DNA of 60,000 nucleotides from Symsagittifera roscoffensis. Taxonomy: Eukaryota > Xenacoelomorpha > Acoela > Convolutidae. This document shows, one piece after another, positions 58,052 through 60,000 of the stretch. A program made the position numbers and the translations under genes. The notes beneath the pieces are model-generated. The model did no database searches, was not told the DNA's origin, and was given only the letters and a program-made list of their open reading frames with translations. The DNA lies in contig NC_087066.1 in assembly GCF_963678635.1 (NCBI RefSeq), positions 15,609,949 to 15,669,948 on the forward strand. Reading direction: 5' to 3'. The first letter of the stretch is position 1. Each line of letters opens with the position of its first letter.

Positions 58052-59297
58052 ACGTCTCTGCAGCAAATGAAGATCGATATAATCTCACAGAGCAACAAGC
58101 ATAGCCATGAGCTCAACGCAGGACGCCCAGAAGCTCGGCAACTAGTTCAACAAATGAAGGAGACAGTTAGGAATCAATTAAATCCAGTAAACAGCCAGAT
58201 AATCGCAGCTAGTTTGCAATTGGTGCAGGACGAAAAAGCAACCCAACTGTCTTTGCCCCCCGGTCGGCGCTAAGGCGAATTTTAAACAGAAGTAAACAAA
58301 CGACATCCCTGCCCACTATTGCCACAGATGACTGTCATTTCGAAATATCCGATCGTTTTAGGCAATTTTGTCTTTTTGAAAGCGGAAAAAAAGATACGGA
58401 ACGCATAATAATTTTTGGCAACATTGAGAACCTCAATGCACTTAAATTGTACAACAAAACCTGGCTTGTAGACGGTACTTTTAAAATTCGCCCCAGTCAA
58501 TTTTACCAGCTGTGCACTGTACACATCCAGATTGGCGGGTTTTATCCACATTGCGTCTACGCTCTGCTCAGCAATAAGCGCTTATCAACCTATAACAAAT
58601 TCCTAACCGCACTTAAATCGCTTATCGGTGACGTAACCCCGGAAAAAAATTTGATCGACTTTGAAATTGCGGCGCTGAGTGCTTTTACCTCTCATTACGA
58701 AACTGACATTCAGGGATGCTATTTTCACCTCTGTCAGAGCTTTATGCAAAAAATATCCGAATTGGGCCTTAAAAAGACTTACGAATCAAACAGCGAGCTA
58801 GTCTTAGCGCTGAATATGATTCCTGCGCTTAGTTTTGTGCCGGAGTCAATTGGAAATCGGGTTCGACCTAGTCATTGAGGAAATATGCAGTGTGGCAACC
58901 AAACTGGATATTTCACAAAACGATCTCGAAAAATTAGACGAGCTCACTGCTTATTTCCAAAAAACGTACATTAGAGGGGATTTGATTGGCCGAAAAACAC
59001 TTTTTCCTATTTCTCTATGGAAGCAACCATCCTTCAATATATACGTTTCTCGAAAAAATTCAACTGGATTACTACAATCAAAAGTTCAACATTTTGAAGG
59101 CATCTAGCGGCACTATCAACTTATCCCGGAAGAAGTACCGTGATCTGAATGAAAAGTTCAACAGATAACAAGTTCATACACAGACTCTAACTTATTGTCT
59201 TATATCCGTTCACTTGCCCATTTAACCTATTAAATTTTGTTTTAGTTTTTGCCTGATTTTTCCTAAATTTAAAATTGTTTGATCAACTTTTTTATAG
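58052..59297 (+). pseudogene. Transposase unit 6 (1,246 bp), last of the array
   Basis: Linker 58067-58273, core 58447-58878, C-terminal frames 58835-59107 and 58986-59168. The last frame is shortened by a missing base near 59150 (GAAAAGTTC versus GAAAAAGTTC). After ACGTCTCC (59298) the sequence leaves the repeat and enters the element's unique 3' region, which fixes the array junction at ACGTCTC|TGCAGCAAATGG in the other units. Confidence 0.88.
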
Positions 59298-59820
59298 ACG
59301 TCTCCTTGCACCCTCCCGGAGAACGCCGAAACGCAATACTACGACTCGCATTCGAAAATGCTGTCTCTAGCAATTTGATCCCAGAGCAATTGCTCTTATT
59401 TACGGGACGCTATGTTGGGGGTGGGGGCCTGACGGCCGTTTGAGTATTGCGCCTAGCGAAAAAAAGTTGATCAAAATTGAGAATTGATATTTTTTATCAA
59501 ATAGAATGGCAAGTGATTCGTAATGAAAATCTTTTCAAAGCTTTAGAATTTTGCAAAAACTCAATTTTGTACCGACTTGAGTTGTCTGGAAAATCAGGCC
59601 AATTTTGGCAAAGTTGGTTTTGATTATTTTGAAATCCTTTTCAAGTTCAATTGAAGTCTAAGCTGTTTTGAAGTTTGAGTTATTTTAAAGGCCAAGTGAT
59701 TAGCAAGGTCATTTATGTTCAAAATTTGTGCAGCAAAAATTTTGCCGTTTCTTTGATTTTAACCGACGCTTTGATTTTGCATTGATCGATTAACCGCTTT
59801 ATTTTCAATTCTCAGGTTCT
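59298..59820 (+). other. MULE unique 3' region
   Basis: Contains an imperfect inverted repeat (CGAAACGCAATACT near 59329 and AGTATTGCGCCTAGCG near 59444) around a G-run-rich segment (ttgggggtgggggcctgacgg). The rest is AT-rich. No coding content was recognised. Confidence 0.6.
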
Positions 59821-59948
59821 GTGTTATTTTATTATGGTATCTTATGTCGTGGGCGATTTTAGAACGAGGTATCTTTTGGAATGGTATCTTATTGACTGGG
59901 ATCTTCTCGTTTGGGCTCTTAAGGTAAGGGATATTTTGTCATGTAACC
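59821..59948 (-). repeat. MULE terminal inverted repeat, right
   Basis: The reverse complement starts GGTTACATGACAAAATATCC and continues with AAGATCCCAGTCAATAAGAT, ACCATTCCAAAAGATACC and AAAATCGCCCA. Word order parallels the left end, with imperfect identity. Confidence 0.85.
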
Positions 59949-59957
59949 GAATATTTC
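59949..59957. repeat. MULE 9-bp target-site duplication, right
   Basis: GAATATTTC, an exact copy of 51202-51210 in direct orientation. Confidence 0.9.
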
Positions 59958-60000
59958 AAGTCAACAAAAAGAAACAGATGCTTGCCGGATTCGAGATCCG

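Larger units (their letters stand above)
51211..59948 (+). mobile_element. Mutator-like (MULE) DNA transposon, 8.7 kb, complete ends
   Basis: The ends are inverted copies: GGTGTCAGGACAAAAGATAC on the left and GGTTACATGACAAAATATCC on the right (read inward on the minus strand). They continue for about 110-130 bp with repeated (A)AAAGAT(A/C)CC words and a shared AATCGCCCA. An exact 9-bp duplication flanks them. The interior encodes pieces of a FLYWCH/MULE transposase on the + strand, repeated in tandem about six times. No intact transposase is present, so this copy would need a helper to move. It lies about 220 bp from the LINE, presumably within the long 5' intron of HADHA or upstream of it. 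Confidence 0.92.

Noticed and set aside
54541-58551. Repeated 89-codon minus-strand frame beginning MWIKPANLDVYSAQ
   Set aside because: It is antisense to the MULE catalytic core and is repeated only because the unit is; the + strand carries the recognisable transposase motifs.

Overview
The window is AT-rich, repeat-dense DNA from an animal nuclear genome. Three things show this: spliced genes with GT-AG (and some GC-AG) introns, a HADHA gene split over at least seven exons, and metazoan-type transposons (an APE-type LINE with a 2A-like motif and PHD-like finger, a CR1-like LINE remnant, and a FLYWCH/MULE DNA transposon). It is most likely an invertebrate or non-vertebrate chordate; I could not place it more closely. 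No bacterial operons, CRISPR arrays, rRNA genes or convincing tRNA genes were seen.

Layout: (1) 1-8885 is AT-rich intergenic DNA with a TG-rich minisatellite (1458-2216), a diverged tandem duplication of about 1.15 kb and two related MITE-like foldbacks. (2) 8886-19890 holds a 6.87-kb tandem duplication of a C-type lectin gene. Copy 1 keeps three candidate + strand exons (9409-9518, 10327-10460, 14953-15271). Copy 2 keeps an identical middle exon but has a broken first exon and has lost the last one. (3) 19890-30039 is a 51-bp satellite organised in higher-order units of 2.1-2.6 kb, each carrying a 0.4-kb core copied from the lectin 3' flank. (4) 30040-32228 is a 916-bp tandem repeat containing an inverted, truncated copy of a HADHA exon plus intron. 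An inverted arm lies at 33190-33420, and a triplicated ~290-bp repeat at 34028-34880 carries a 63-nt exon-like segment. (5) 36166-46086, minus strand, holds the last seven recognised exons of HADHA (mitochondrial trifunctional protein alpha subunit): the linker, the 3-hydroxyacyl-CoA dehydrogenase domain and the C terminus. Its introns contain ~160-bp and ~171-bp tandem repeats and a CR1-like LINE remnant. The 5' enoyl-CoA hydratase half was not found. (6) 47275-50982, minus strand, is a nearly intact LINE. (7) 51211-59948 is a complete MULE transposon by its ends (terminal inverted repeats and an exact 9-bp target duplication), whose interior is a ~1,247-bp tandem array of a broken FLYWCH/MULE transposase gene.

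The two cellular genes are convergent (lectin +, HADHA -) and are separated by about 21 kb of repeats, parts of which were built from pieces of those same two genes. The most unusual structures are the MULE with an amplified dead transposase inside intact ends, and the satellites seeded by host gene fragments.
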